Assembly (NCBI RefSeq): GCF_002288925.2
Contig: NW_022098008.1
Location: 4,100,889 to 4,164,888, forward strand
Length of the DNA: 64,000 nt
Reading direction: 5' to 3'
DNA from: Delphinapterus leucas
Taxonomy: Eukaryota; Chordata; Mammalia; Artiodactyla; Monodontidae
Below, one piece after another: positions 22,701 through 33,200 of this stretch (the stretch's first letter is position 1; each line of letters starts with the position of its first letter). The notes under the pieces were generated by a model. That model did no database searches, was not told the origin of the DNA, and saw only the letters and a list, made by a program, of their open reading frames with translations. The position numbers were made by a program, and so were the translations under genes.

Positions 22701-25700
22701 CCCCACAGACCGGGGTCCCCAAGCATGGCACCCACCCTCCCTCATGTGTGCCCACCACCACCAATTCTATTGAACAACCTTCTGACGTAAACTCAACCCT
22801 GAATGCAAACCTGAAATGAACAAGTTTGACAGAGCAAAAATCACACAGAATTATTATTTTTATCTAAGTCCAAAGGAAACAAACGGAAATATATATTGGA
22901 ACCAAATTAAGCCACCACGGAATTTTTTTCAGTATTAGCTAAAATTTTACTAGAATAAAACCAGTTCAAAATCCCCCCAAATGAAGCCCCAATTCATTCT
23001 GTTGGAGCTCTGCTGTGTATGTGAGCCCAGGATTGGCTGGTAATCAATAATCTTCTCTAGAAATCGCAACATCCCAGCCCGGCCATTGCCGTCCCTCTGG
23101 TGCCTCTGCCATATCCCTGGTCCCAAACTCTGAGCTCTGAAGAAGGAAACCATCCCTCAGTCCTTGGAGAGGAAGAGGCAGAAAGACCTTCCACCCACTG
23201 TATGCACTGCCCTCTAGCTCTGTTCTTGCTTTGCTTGGTTCCTCTTATCTTCAAACTTGATGCTGCTTTTTCATTTACAAATATATGAACTCCTCCCCAA
23301 ATGGTATTTAAATTAGAATTTGTTTAATTTAGAATATCGGACCAGGGGACCTTTGAACCACATCCTTCTCAAGCATTTGCTATTTTTTAAGTAGGTCAAA
23401 AGTATCACTTGCTACACACGTTTCCCTTCTATTTTCCTCTGAGTGCGCAGGCTTTCCAGCAAGGTGAAGGGATGGATGAGCTAAGAAGCTGAGTCGAGTT
23501 GTTTCTGAGGCAGATGCTTCGCTTTCTCTGTCTTTTTGAGAACGTGAGTCAGAGACAAGTACAGGTGGTTCCCAAGACCATGGTCCGTCTGTCCGTGGGG
23601 AGACTGAGGCTCCTGAGACTGAATCAGGCCAGTATTCACTCTGCTCAATTCAGAGACTTCAGGCAAATTTAGAAAAAGAAAAACAAGGTTTATCCTTATT
23701 TACTTTAAACCAAAACCTACAACCTAAAAATACATCTTGCATAGTTTTCCCCAGCCTGAAATATTCAGTCTGTCTGTCTAATAAGTCATTTTTTTCATAA
23801 GCTACTTGAAGATCTTATCCAGTGTGACTCATCTATTACGTTCCGAGTCCATAACTTTTGGGAGTAATAACTCAAAGGCTATGTTTGCCATGAGCTCTTG
23901 TACCCAAAGCTCTGCGCCCTGCAATCGTGGGAAATTGTGGGACGGAGATGCGTGGCCAGTGCCTGGCTCAGCTTTGCCCCCAGACAGGTTATTCCTGTAA
24001 CAGCAGGAAGATGGCGGGTTCTGTTATTTGATCAGGAGAGTTTCTGTTGGTCTCAATGGCCCGGCTTATCATTTTGGTTAGTAGTGCATCGTCTGGCAGG
24101 ACTGACTTCATTCATTTGGGTCGTTTGGGCTTAGCATCCAGTGGATCACACGCTAACCTGGTCTTGGAAAGGCTTAAGTACAAACACCTGCTGGACTGTG
24201 TCTGACTCTACATGACAGAGACTGGGTGTGTTCTCAGTGCTGGAGCGCCGGGGCCCTGTCTTGTTCCGGGGTTCCTCACCAGGACTGTGCACAAGTTGAT
24301 GTGGAGACCCTTGGGCTTTCAGGGGCAAAGAGCCATGTCCCAGACGTCATCCATAGGGTTTTCCATCTTGGCAACTATGACTGCAACAATGTATCAAACA
24401 CACACACACACACAGACACACATATGGGCATACACGTGAACACACACACACGGGCCCACACAGAACATGTGGAGACTTCGGCAGGCTTGGTCTGGATGAG
24501 TGTGGTCAGTCCATCACAGAGGGCTGCCCTGCACCCTGGACCCATTCGCCCACCTCTAATAATTTGCTCTCATCCTCTTCTAATTATGAGGGTGCACAGG
24601 AAAACAGGAGCCGTTTTGTTGACATTGATGGATAAGGTCGCCTGAGCTGGAGGGAGTCTGCCTGTAACCAATTGAATCCGTACAAAAATACACAGCCCCG
24701 TCTATGTTTAGAGCAGAAATTTTGTGTGTTGTCCCATCCTGACTGAGTAGACATTTGGTCTCTGGGAGAAGTTATGGTGGCTGAAGCTCCAGACTTGGAG
24801 AGGTCCACGAAGGTGATAAACAAGGGAAGAAACCGCCCCCCTCCAGCCTCTGTAGAGGCTTCACAGAAGGAAGATGAAGGTGTGAGGCCTCTGGCTGTCT
24901 GCAGTTAACATGCCTTTGTTGACTACGTGTCCATGCATTTGAGAGATGAACTTTGCCCTGGAAGAAGCCCCGTGGTTTTACAGGTTCCTGTGAATGTGAC
25001 AGGTGGACAGTTACCTTAGACTAAGACCACGTAGAACATCAATCAGGACTTAGAGCTCTCAGACATCGCCTTCCACTAGCATTTTTCCATGAAGACCAAT
25101 AACATAAACAAGAGTAGTCACTCTAATTTAAAACAAACCCGGAGGCAAATGTTATTATTTAAAAATGTATCTTTGTTGTTTTTTTTGATAATGACTAAGA
25201 GTAATCATCAATTCCCCCATTCCTCCAGTCAGAGGATAGCAGTGCCTCTTATACAGGGGTGGCCAAGCCTCCTAGGAACACGGGGATCGCCGAGGGGACA
25301 GGGCACACAGAGGACATCCGAAGGGAGAGGTCTTTCAGCATTTCAATGTCCGTGGAGTCTGTCTGAGTGGATGTCTGCCCTGAGACTCCCTGGAAGGGGG
25401 CAGGACTGGTCAACCTACAGGGGCCCTTTCAGAGCAGAGTGTGCTGGTCTGCATGGGGTCCAGGGGAGGACGGGCATGCGTCACCCTCCAGAAGGCCGTT
25501 TAATTCTAGAATGACAAGAAGACCGTCATTGCTAGACCTCAGGGGGCCGTCCCACGGAACCCTGCCTCGACGTTTTTCTCCATCTGGTTCCTTGGTTCTT
25601 GGACGGAGCCCTGGTCTCAGGCCCTGTCACCAGCAGCAGCATGTGGGGGTGAAGGGCCAGAGGCTACGGGAGGGGGCTTAAGGCCCCGGGGCCCCAGCAG

Positions 25701-28700
25701 TGGGGTGAGCAGCCCATGCCTCCCACCCACAGAGTGGGAGTCATCCACATTTTCTGGCTCAGGGACATTCAGACCGAGGCCCTGGAAGGTGAGCAGAAGT
25801 GAGCAGGGTGCAGTGGGGAGAGTCCATGGACTGAAGATCGTGACCACCAGGGCCACGTGGGGGAAAGTCTCAGGTGCTCATTTAACTGTTTGCAGTCAAG
25901 CAGCAGGTCAGCTTGACGTGCTGGTTTTGTTAGATTGAATGTGACTGAAGTCAGTTCTGAAAATAGAAGAGGACGGTGCTCTTGCCGGTGTGGTTCCGGT
26001 CACTCAATGGAGAGCAGTTCTCCGGGTGTGTCCCGACCCGTAGCAGCGTGGCTACACATGCAGGTTCTCGGGCCCAGCCCAGACCTGCTGGCGCTCAAGC
26101 TTTGGGCCTGGGCCCCAGCATTCTGCTTTGCTGAGACCTGTGGTTCATTCGGACATGCATTCGAGCTTGAGAGCCACTGGTGTGGAGGGTGTCTCCTGCA
26201 GCAGGGGGTCTGGACAGAGGGCGACAGCAGCTGTCACTCTGCAGGTCAGAGAGCAGGTGCAGGACACCGTCAGCGCCCGGCACGGCGGCCGCCTCTCCTG
26301 CCATCAGTACGAGGAATGGCCTGAGACGCTCAGGCTAAACCCTATGAAGCTGAGGAAGAAGACTTAGCCTTTGACTTCAGATCTGAGCTCCGGTCTCTCT
26401 TTCCACCGAGTATTCCTTTCCCAGCAGTGTTGTGTCCTGTGACTTGTCCTCCACACCTGCTGCTCCTGCAGCCCCAGCCGCTCGCTCTCCACCCTGGGAG
26501 TCTGCACAGAGATTCTTAGGATCAACCCATCTGCAAATCCAGTGGAAAATCTGGAATGTGATTTCTAAACCCCATGCTGAGTTTGAGGCCGTTATGTTTA
26601 TGATATAGCTGAACGACTTGCATAGCTTTTCCTTCCTGGGGAAAACAAACACAAAAAAGTGAATAAACTTTTTCAGATTCCTTCTTTTTCTTCCCTCTCC
26701 TGCTCTATCTCAGGTTCTATCAATGTGAAGTATTTTCAAAATCTGCAGCCAAACATTTTAGTCCTTTCTGTTTACATGAAGAAACACAAAAGTTGAGCAA
26801 TTTGGAGGCTTTTTTCCTAAAAATATGTCTCTCACGGGGAGTTTAAAATCTCTCTAGACCACTTCTTCTCACACTGGGTGTTCTTATGGATCATCGGGGG
26901 GTTGCGCAGATTCTGAGGCAGCGTCCGGAGGTGGGAGGCAGGGATGTTGACAGACTCCCAGCTGTTGCCAGGGCTGCTTGTCCAGAAACCGAGCTTTGAG
27001 TAGCGGCTTTAGAAAGTGCCCCGAGGAAGGGCAAGCTGCTTGTGCTCAGCACTAGTGTCTGGAGCCTAGAGCAGTGCCTGGTAAGAGGAGGAGGATGAGG
27101 TCTCTTTGTGAATAAATTAACCAATGACGAAAAAAGAATCAAACCACTTGGTGCTGTTTAAGTGATGCAAAATGCTGGCCAGATCTCTTGATTTCTAATT
27201 GAGGCATAACATCTTTAGCAAGAGTGGAATTCTGCCTCTGCTGCTGTTGATGAAAGAAACTCAACTCACAAGGCAGAGACATTCAGCACCTACAGAGGAA
27301 GATGTGACTGAAGAGACCCTAGGAACCCTGTGGCAGTGCAGCCCTGTAAGTTCTCAGTCCACGATGGTAGCTGAGGGAGGGCCTGGAACCAGAGTGCAAA
27401 GCACCAAGGCCAGAATTGCGGCTCTGCCGGAATGTTCAGAAAGATGTTATAGGCAGTGGGAAACACCTAGCTCTATCGCGGATGAGCCTCATGGTTCAGG
27501 AATCAGACATGAGTCTGCCCACAACACTGTTGTTTTCCTGGCTGCCATAGTCATATACTGAAACTGAACTACTGATGACTTTCGCTGAAATTGGTTTTGA
27601 AGAGAAGGGGTAAGCCTCACAGAATGTTCCAAACCCACATGCTTATCAGCTAAAGCCCTGGATTTTCTCTCCAGGGGCCCAGCCATCCTTTCCCTAAAGA
27701 GAAAAAAAAAGAAGCAGGAACAATTCCTTCGGCTTATGAGTTTTCAGGACTCTCTGTTTCCAACTTTTCTCCCCCCGAGGGGCAGATAGAGATGTTTTAC
27801 TTACTCCATCGCGGAGTCCCTATCCCAGGGGATGCTAAAGCCACTTCTCCAGGCTCTGTTTGCAGCGGGTCCTGAACATCCGGCTGCAGGCAAGCGTCTG
27901 GCTGCGGGCTGTTTCTGCTGTGGAAGACCAGCCCCAGGGCTGCTCCAATGGGGTCCTGGCACACGGACCTGTACATTCTGGCAGCAGCCTGAGTTATGTG
28001 TATCCCTAAATCTGCACGGCTTTATCCTCGTGTTTTAAAGCAACCATTTAGCTTATCCACAGGATATCCAAAACGTTCTCTGACCCCGACTTTTTGCAGG
28101 TGCTCCTTTAATTGCTTACATTCTTAACTGTCTTGAAGTCACAGCCTTGTCTGAGCACAATTCACATGCTTCCGTCTAGACCTCGAGTCGCCTTCTTTTG
28201 GGGCATATTCACTGCTACACGTTTAGGCCCCTCCGTCTCTCTGATCACCCACGTCCCTCCTGGTTTATTGCCGGCAGTTGATCTCAGATGGACCCGCTGC
28301 TGTGGTCTGTGGGGTGTGCGCCCGGCCAGCTGGTGAGAGATGGTCTGATCCAGCCTCTCCTTCCTATTCTGGCCCCTCTGTGCTCTGTGCCTTAGAGCGC
28401 GGGGGCCTCGGCGTCGGGAAACAAAGTTCCCGGAAGCACGCAAAAGAGCCCAGGGAACCTCCAGACATGCAGAGTCCCTGCGCTTGGGGTCTGGAAGGGG
28501 CTGAGTGTCAACTCCTGGGGAGTTGGCCTGTCAAGCTTTTCCAGGTCAGGGGCACCAGAAGGGCTGGCTTGGTGATGGCGTTTCATGAGAGACCCATAGC
28601 CTGCATCCCCAGATGCGTGCCACTTTTTGGTGTCCATCAGACCCTTGATGACTCAAGGACATTCAGGCTTCTGGGCACTTCTCCCCAGTGTCCATACCTG

Positions 28701-29868
28701 GGAAAAATCCAGAATCTGCTCAGCCACACACAGTGGTTAGTTGAGGCAGACCACCGTGAGGAGCCTGGGGGGGGGAGCGGGCGAGAGCAGCTGACCCAAG
28801 GACCTGGTGGCCCCGGTGACTCTTGCTTGTGCTTCCCGCAGTGCACGGCCAGCTGTGGAGGCGGCATGCAGACGAGGTCCGTGCAGTGCCTGGCGGGGCG
28901 CCGGCCAGCCGTGGGCTGCTCCGCGCACCAGAAGCCCGCGGCCTCCCAGGCCTGCAACACCCGCTTCTGCCCCATCGCACAGAAGAAAGGTGAGTGTCGG
29001 AGCCCCTCAGCTTGACCTTGGCGTTTCGGGGGGGCTGTCCCGTTTCCGGAGTGTCTCCTAAGAGGGTTGAGGAGGTGCTGGGTGCCTGCTAGGCCGAGGG
29101 GTTGGTGTCGGCTCCCCGGTTCTCTCTCCATCTCCTCCCCCAGCTTTCCCATGACATAGCCCACAAAGCAGACCCCTTGCTTCTCACGCCACCCCAGAAA
29201 TGACACAGATGGCTGGGAAATCAGATTGCTCCTGTTTCACTGCTGCTCTTTATATTCAGAGAAGCCGATTTTAAGTAGAGCAGCCTTTTCCGCCCGAGGT
29301 AAAGGAGAACCCAGATTATTCCTTGGATGTGCTCTAAACGCCATCCCTGTGCACACGCCCTCGGTGCCTCAGGTATTTGCGGGGACCATGCCCTGTGTAT
29401 CTGTTGAGGTTTCTGGAAGAGAAAATGGGGCTGGAGGAGAATGAGTGGTTTGGCTCAATCAGGGACTCAGCAATTGGAGTCCAGTCCACAGAAGCCCCAT
29501 CGCCTTGGGTGGATGAGTGGTTATGTGGATGGGTTTATCACAAAAAGCAGAAAATTTCAACTTTGCAGGAAGCTTCCAAGAAAGGTCTTGTGAAAACAGT
29601 ACAACCCACATGGCCCATTTGACCTGAGGAGCTGCCCTCCTTCAGCAGCTTCAGGGCAATGACAGATTTACCTTGATTTTCTGGAGTTATTGGCAGTGGC
29701 AGCAGACACGGGGTGCTGGCACGGTGACTAACTCTGGACTGTTCACTTTCAGACACCTTCTGCGAGGACCGCTTCCACTGGTGCACCCTGGTGCCCCAGC
29801 ACGGGATGTGCAGCCACCACTTCTATGGCCAGCAGTGCTGCAAGATGTGCTCCACATCCAACCTGTGA
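16536..29868 (+). CDS. ADAMTS16: ADAMTS16, 3' part of the gene (five exons, spliced)
   Basis: The spliced product of the five exons below is the last 294 or so residues of ADAMTS16, a secreted zinc metalloprotease of the ADAMTS family that acts in the extracellular matrix. It holds the last four TSP1 repeats and the PLAC domain. The catalytic, disintegrin, first TSP1, cysteine-rich and spacer parts are absent and must lie upstream of the window. Recognition rests on the sequential TSP1 modules and on the C-terminus FYGQQCCKMCSTSNL, close to what I remember of human ADAMTS16; the paralogue ADAMTS18 ends differently. Phases agree across all four introns (0, 0, 0, then 1). All cysteines are kept and no stop or frameshift is seen, so the gene looks functional. 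ADAMTS18 is the main alternative and is less likely. Confidence 0.93.
16844..17038 (+). CDS. ADAMTS16: ADAMTS16 exon: fourth TSP1 repeat and start of the fifth
   Basis: The acceptor TCTTCCCGTGCAG ends at 16843 and the donor is TCCCAG|GTAGGT at 17039. The exon has exactly 65 codons, phase 0 at both ends. It begins CSRTCGKG (POFUT2-type motif), carries six cysteines and ends with the WLVSAWSQ start of the next TSP1 module. The intron before it is only 106 bases. The last eight bases of the exon, GGTCCCAG, are the first part of a repeat unit that then recurs 37 more times in the intron, so the true donor is the first of a ladder of near-identical donors. Confidence 0.93.
17032..17756 (+). repeat. 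Minisatellite, 19-20-bp unit, 38 copies, seeded on a splice donor
   Basis: The unit is GTCCCAGGTAGGTGCACTG, with ATCCC, ATTCC and GCCCC variants at the front and GTGGGT, GTGAGT, GTAAGT or GTTGCT in the middle. I count 38 units, mostly 19 bases and some 20. The first unit begins seven bases inside the ADAMTS16 exon that ends at 17038, so its CAG|GTAGGT is the authentic 5' splice site. At least eleven later units keep a strong donor-like CAG|GT(A/G)(A/G)GT. The unit at 17441-17449 is a perfect CAG|GTAAGT. Units decay towards the right end, where the array stops near 17756. Confidence 0.95.
17757..19960 (+). other. ADAMTS16: Rest of the ADAMTS16 intron between exons ending 17038 and starting 19961
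   Basis: No further exon is seen. A CA run lies at 19067-19094. Open frames on both strands at 18245-19242 show no domain and no splice-supported exon. The acceptor tract for the next exon is TTGTTGTCTTTTCTTTCCAG, a strong pyrimidine tract. Confidence 0.7.
19067..19094. repeat. (CA)n microsatellite
   Basis: A short ACAC run with one CGC interruption in the intron. Antisense open frames here are dinucleotide artefacts. Confidence 0.9.
19961..20185 (+). CDS. ADAMTS16: ADAMTS16 exon: fifth TSP1 repeat and start of the sixth
   Basis: The acceptor TTCTTTCCAG ends at 19960 and the donor is TCTCAG|GTAGGG at 20186. The exon has 75 codons, phase 0 at both ends. It begins CSVTCERG, which fits the POFUT2 motif, and has six cysteines ending in the APFPCP block. 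A linker rich in Ala, Pro and His follows, then WFASPWSQ, which opens the last TSP1 module. It is longer than the neighbouring TSP1 exons because of this linker. Confidence 0.93.
20310..20412. repeat. MIR remnant followed by (CATA)n
   Basis: GTGGCAAGTGTCCTGCTAAG and the following TGTTTTACTGTG resemble the conserved middle of MIR. A run of CATA tetranucleotides occupies about 20390-20412. The MIR part is short and diverged. Confidence 0.5.
20534..20795 (+). mobile_element. CHR-type tRNA-derived SINE, plus strand, 3'-truncated
   Basis: The head reads GGCTTCGCTGGTGGTGCAGT, then TTAAGAATCCACCTGCAAAT and GGGTTCGAGCCCTGGCCTGG (the remnant tRNA B-box region). The body keeps CACAACTACTGAGCCCACGA. 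The copy stops near AGAAGCCCGTGCACATG and lacks the downstream part and A tail present in the copy at 32297-32640. The internal open frame on either strand is not a gene. Confidence 0.9.
21336..21756 (+). mobile_element. MaLR-type LTR (MLT1-like), diverged
   Basis: Landmarks in order: GTGTCCCCAAAACTCATG, 'AATGTGATCTTATTCAGAAA', TTAATTAGCTAAGATGAGGT, CAATGTCCTTATAGGACACA, TGGCCTCCTGAACTGAGAGA, then 'TGTTCCAGCAGCCCTGAGCA' at the end. This matches the layout of ERVL-MaLR MLT1 LTRs. Being non-coding and old, it is only a remnant. Four similar copies occur downstream in the window. Confidence 0.65.
21775..22330. mobile_element. LTR-like retroelement remnant
   Basis: CAGTGTTTACTGCAGGCACC, AACTCCCTGACAGCTTTCAG, 'TTCTCTGATTGGTTGATGGT' and a later TGAGGAGGAATCAAAGG block are text I associate with a cetartiodactyl endogenous-retrovirus-type repeat. 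No open reading frame of retroviral type is present. The ends and orientation are uncertain. It lies directly beside the MLT1-like LTR. Confidence 0.4.
24395..24456. repeat. CA-rich simple repeat
   Basis: ACAC dinucleotide runs interrupted by AGACACACAT and GTGAACAC. It is intronic. Confidence 0.85.
26030..26190 (-). mobile_element. MER5-like hAT element, minus strand
   Basis: CATGCAGGTTCTCGGGCCCA, GGCCCCAGCATTCTGC and the right-hand GAGAGCCACTGGTGTGG follow the complement of a MER5A-type consensus. The copy is diverged and non-coding. Confidence 0.55.
26855..27012 (+). mobile_element. MER5-like hAT element, plus strand
   Basis: The left end AGACCACTTCTTCTCACACT and the right end CCGAGCTTTGAGTAGCGGCT match the two conserved ends of MER5A-type elements, with TGGATCATC and CAGATTCTGAGGCAG between them. 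It lies about 0.7 kb from an opposite-orientation copy at 26030-26190. Confidence 0.6.
28842..28989 (+). CDS. ADAMTS16: ADAMTS16 exon: sixth (last) TSP1 repeat
   Basis: The acceptor GTGCTTCCCGCAG ends at 28841 and the donor is AAAG|GTGAGT at 28990, a strong site. The exon has 49 codons plus one base (phase 1). It starts CTASCGGG, which fits the POFUT2 motif, has six cysteines and ends FCPIAQKK. The high GC content of this exon is like that of the first two exons in the window. The longer open frame at 28278-29015 runs in from intron sequence and does not represent a longer exon. Confidence 0.93.
29753..29868 (+). CDS. ADAMTS16: ADAMTS16 terminal coding exon: PLAC domain and stop
   Basis: The acceptor GTTCACTTTCAG ends at 29752. 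The first two bases complete an Asp codon with the last base of the previous exon. Then come 37 codons and TGA at 29866-29868. The domain holds six cysteines in the PLAC pattern: FC, WC, MC, CC and a final MC. It includes the block LVPQHGMCSHHFYGQQCC. The PLAC (protease and lacunin) domain ends many ADAMTS proteins. Against the human protein as I remember it there are scattered substitutions but no indel. Confidence 0.94.
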
Positions 29869-30004
29869 GCTGACAGGGCACAGGAGGTACCTGTTTCCAG
29901 CACCAGCGAGCTGTGTGGTCTACACCGGGGTGCTTCCGAGGAAGACGGAAGCTGGGAGAAGAAAAAACATCTGGGGCTCTTATATATGATTCTGTGCATG
30001 CCTG

Positions 30005-30053
30005 TGTGTGTGTGTGTGTGAGCACGTGAGCGTGTGTGTGATTTGTGTGTGTG
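30005..30053. repeat. TG-rich simple repeat in the 3'UTR
   Basis: GTGTGTGTGTGTG followed by GAGC-interrupted TG runs. It would be transcribed as a UG-rich tract within the ADAMTS16 mRNA. Confidence 0.85.
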
Positions 30054-30883
30054 AGCGCATCCCCAGGCACATGGACATGCTCTCGGGGAGGTGGGGATGT
30101 CGAGTCAGGCCACAGGGTGCACTGTGCAGCAGGGCACGTGCTCACCTAGAAGTGCAGAGCTTTGTCAAGGAAGGCAGGCCAGGAAATGAGGGAGAAATAC
30201 AGAACATCTGCCTCTAAGGCTGCCGGCCCAGCTCCCACCTGGAGGTCCCTTCCGACGGCGAGATCAGCTTTGGGCTGAGTCCCCAGGCCCATCCTGCCCC
30301 AAGAGCAGTTTCTCTGCACAGGGACCTGGGGCCCGGACAGGAGAGCTGGTCTCCATCCTGACTGGGGACCTCGCCTCTGGAAACGGGAAAATGAAATCCC
30401 TGCTAGGGTGCTCCTGTCCCTTTCATACTCGTGTGCTGGAGGAAGAGAATTTTCTTATTTTATGTTTTATCTTTCTCAGTTATTTACAAGTGAGTGTTCC
30501 TATTTAAACCCATTTCTTACTGCTTTTCTATTTCAAGTGACAGAATTACAGGTTGTATCTGAATTAGAGACTTACCGGTTACACCGAATCCCCACCGTCC
30601 TACTGAGGACTAGTGGTGGGTCCACTTGGGCAGATGTCAAGTGATGACCTTGGAGCCCTGTGTTTCATTTTTGTATTTTGCGGGGTTTTCAAAAAAAATG
30701 TTTCCGTAAATTTTGGTTGTTTTTGTAACACCCATTCAGAAGGAAGGCCTATTTCCTGGTGAAAAGCTGCGCGGCTGGCCTCTGACATCCTCCCGTCAGT
30801 ATCCGTGCGGCTTTTAATCCTTTCCTGTGGTGCGATCTCCATTCCAAATGGCACCTGGATATTTATATTTACTGAAGTTTTAT

Positions 30884-30889
30884 AATAAA
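30884..30889 (+). terminator. ADAMTS16: Canonical polyadenylation signal AATAAA
   Basis: AATAAA lies 1,016 bases after the stop codon, in TTTATAATAAATTTTATATT. Downstream sequence TTGTGCGGCGTGCTTCTG offers a G/T-rich element. It is the only canonical hexamer I noticed in the expected position. Confidence 0.75.
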
Positions 30890-31451
30890 TTTTATATTGT
30901 GCGGCGTGCTTCTGAACTGCTCGTGAGTCTTCATGACGTCTGCTCTTAGATGCGAGTGCTGGCACAGAGACCGGGAAATTGGCCTCAAAGAGAAATGGGG
31001 CTCCAGAACCTGGTAGAAAGTGCTGGAATCAGTCTGAGGAGAAAATGCCCCCGAATGAGGAGGCTTCAGGGAAGACGGTTGGTGATGGTGGCAGTCTGTG
31101 CAGGGGGCACTTCTGCAGGGTCGTCCCGCCCAGGGACCAGGTTTGCTACGGCTTCACCTGCAACCTGCACAGGACAGGTGCAGCCTCTCTAGAGATGACA
31201 CGATTAATTGAAAGGTGACCCCTGACCCTGTTATCCCTGCTGTATTAGTCAGCATTCTCTAGAGACACAGGAACAATATATTTATAGAGGGGGTGGGTGT
31301 TTTAAGGGATTGACTCACACGATCGTGGGAGCTGGCAAGTCCAAAACCTGTACGCCAGGCAGCAGTCCAGAAGTTCGGGTTAGAGTCGATGCTGCAGACT
31401 TGAGCCTGCAGAGGTTCTGCAGAGCAGCAGGCTGGAAACTCAGGCAGGGTT

Positions 31452-31662
31452 TTTTTTTGTTTTTGTTTTTTTTTGAAATTGAAATTGAAATCAAAAATCC
31501 TCCAACAAACAAAAGCCCAGGACTAGATGGCTTCACAGGTCAATTCCATCAACATTCAGAGAAGAGCCAACATCCATCCTTCTCAAGCTCTTCCAAAATA
31601 TTGCAGAGGAAGGAACCCTCCCAAACGCACTCCACGAAGCCACCATCACCCTGACACCCTAC
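31452..31662 (+). mobile_element. L1 ORF2 fragment
   Basis: Plus-strand translation gives KNPPTNKSPGLDGFTGQFHQ, the well-known L1 reverse-transcriptase entry region (SPGLDGFT). The DNA reads on into CTCTTCCAAAATATTGCAGA and ACGAAGCCACCATCACCCTG. It is a short, non-functional fragment. Confidence 0.85.
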
Positions 31663-31724
31663 TTTTTTCTCCTGTAGTAGAGAACGGAACCACCATTTAC
31701 TGACTTCACATTGAACATGAATCT

Positions 31725-31850
31725 CAGAATTCCTGGTTGCCCACTGGTTAAAACTTGGTGCTTTCACTGCCATGGGTTTGATTTCGATCCCTGGTCTGGG
31801 AACTAAGATCCCACTGCCTGGATCATACTCATCGCCGTGGCCGTCCCAGC
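31725..31850 (+). mobile_element. tRNA-derived SINE fragment
   Basis: TTCCTGGTTGCCCACTGGTT, 'GCCATGGGTTTGATTTCGAT' and CCCTGGTCTGGGAACTAAGA are the head of a cetartiodactyl tRNA-derived SINE. The body is missing. Confidence 0.65.
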
Positions 31851-32194
31851 AGAGTCTGTGGGTGAATATGGGACTGGGGCACAGAGGCCCCTCCCGGCCC
31901 CGAGACAGAGTCAGGCCAGATGGTGCCCACACCAAGCCGCAGACCCTTCTCAGAACAGCAGGCACAGCACCCTCCTGGCTCTCTTTACCTCGGGCCGGCC
32001 CAAGGTACCAAAGCTCCCCACCAGTGAACAGATCCCTCAGGCAGGGTTTCTATGTTACAGTCTTGAGGCCGAATTCCTTCTTCTCAGGGAAACATCAGTC
32101 TTTGCTCTTGGGACCTTCAACTGATTGGACGAGGCCCACCCCACTGTGATGGGTGATTGGCTTTACTCAAAGCCCACTGATTTAAATGTTAAAT

Positions 32195-33200
32195 GTTAAT
32201 CAGGTCTATGCATGCACCCCAGTGTTCATAGCAGCACTATTCACAATAGCCAAGACATGGAAGCAACCTAAATGTCCATCAATAGGCAAATGGATAGGGA
32301 CTTCCCTGGTGGCGCAGTGGTTAAGAATCGGCCTACCAATGCAGGGGACACAAGTTCAAGCCCTGGTCCGGGAAGATCCCACATGCCTCAGAGCAACTAA
32401 GCCCACGCACCACAGCTACTGAGCCTGCGCTCTAGAGCCCGCGAGCCACAACTACTGAAGCCCATGTGCCTAGAGCACGTGCTCCGCCACAAGAGAAGCC
32501 ACCGCAGTGAGAAGCCCCCATGCCGCAAATAAGAGCAGCCCCTGCTCACTGCAACTAGAGAGAGCCCGTGTGCAGCAACGAAGACCCAATGCAGCCAAAA
32601 ATAAATTAATTAAATTTTTTAAATACTTAAAAAAAACATGAATGGATAAAGAAGATGTGGCACATATATACAATGGAATATTAGCCATAAAACAGAACGA
32701 AATATTGCCATTTGCAGCAACATGGATGGACCTAGAGATTATCAAACTAGGTGAAGTGAGCCAGACAGAGAAAGACAAACATCATATGACATCACTTACA
32801 TGTGGAACCTAATGAACTTATTTACAAAACAGAAACAAATTCACAGACATAGAAAGCAAACTTATGGTTACCAAAAGGGATAGTGGAGTGGGTGAGATAA
32901 ATTATGAGTGTGGGATTAGCAGATGCACACTACCATATATAAAATGGGTAAACGACAAGGTCCTACTGTGTAGCACAGGGAACGGTATTGAATATCACGT
33001 AATAAACTATCAATATAGTGGAAAAGAATTTGCAAAAGAATATGTATATATGTATATGTGTATGTGTGTGTGTATATATGTATATATATATATTTATATA
33101 TACACACACAGTCATATATATATAGAATCACTTTGCTGTACACCAGAAACTAACATAACATCGTAAATCAACTAAACTTCAATAATTTTTTAAAAAAATT
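32195..33200 (+). mobile_element. L1 3' segment (ORF2 C-terminus and 3'UTR), interrupted by a SINE
   Basis: The end of ORF2 is recognisable as GCAGCACTATTCACAATAGC, CATGGAAGCAACCTAAATGT and ACAATGGAATATTAGCCATA. The 3'UTR follows (TCCTACTGTGTAGCACAGGG) and ends at TAAATCAACTAAACTTCAAT with an A-rich tail. A TA-rich run lies at 33048-33123. The SINE at 32297-32640 splits the ORF2 part. Confidence 0.9.
32297..32640 (+). mobile_element. Full-length tRNA-derived SINE inside an L1
   Basis: The head is GGGACTTCCCTGGTGGCGCA, followed by CCTGGTCCGGGAAGATCCCA and a body with GAAGCCACCGCAGTGAGAAG. It ends GACCCAATGCAGCCAAAAAT and AATAAATTAATTAAA. The direct repeat AATGGATA flanks it (32289-32296 and 32641-32648), cutting the L1 phrase at exactly that point. 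It therefore inserted after the L1. Confidence 0.93.

Larger units (their letters stand above)
20186..28841 (+). other. ADAMTS16: Large ADAMTS16 intron (8.66 kb)
   Basis: This is the interval between two phase-0 exons. It holds a MIR fragment, a CATA run, a SINE, a MaLR-type LTR, another LTR-like element, CA repeats and two MER5-like elements, listed separately. The stretches 22331-26029, 26191-26854 and 27013-28841 show nothing further that I can support; open frames such as 25089-25514 and 28278-29015 have no recognisable domain outside the exon at 28842. Confidence 0.7.
29869..30910 (+). other. ADAMTS16: ADAMTS16 3' untranslated region
   Basis: The region from the stop codon to about 20 bases past the AATAAA at 30884 is the likely 3'UTR, roughly 1.04 kb. 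It includes a TG run at 30005-30053 and ends in AT-rich sequence. The exact cleavage site cannot be read from the sequence. No coding frame is supported in it. Confidence 0.75.

Noticed and set aside
28278..29015. 245-codon plus-strand open frame ending in the sixth TSP1 module
   Set aside because: Only the part from 28842 is exon. Upstream residues are intron read-through before a good CTTCCCGCAG acceptor and show no domain.
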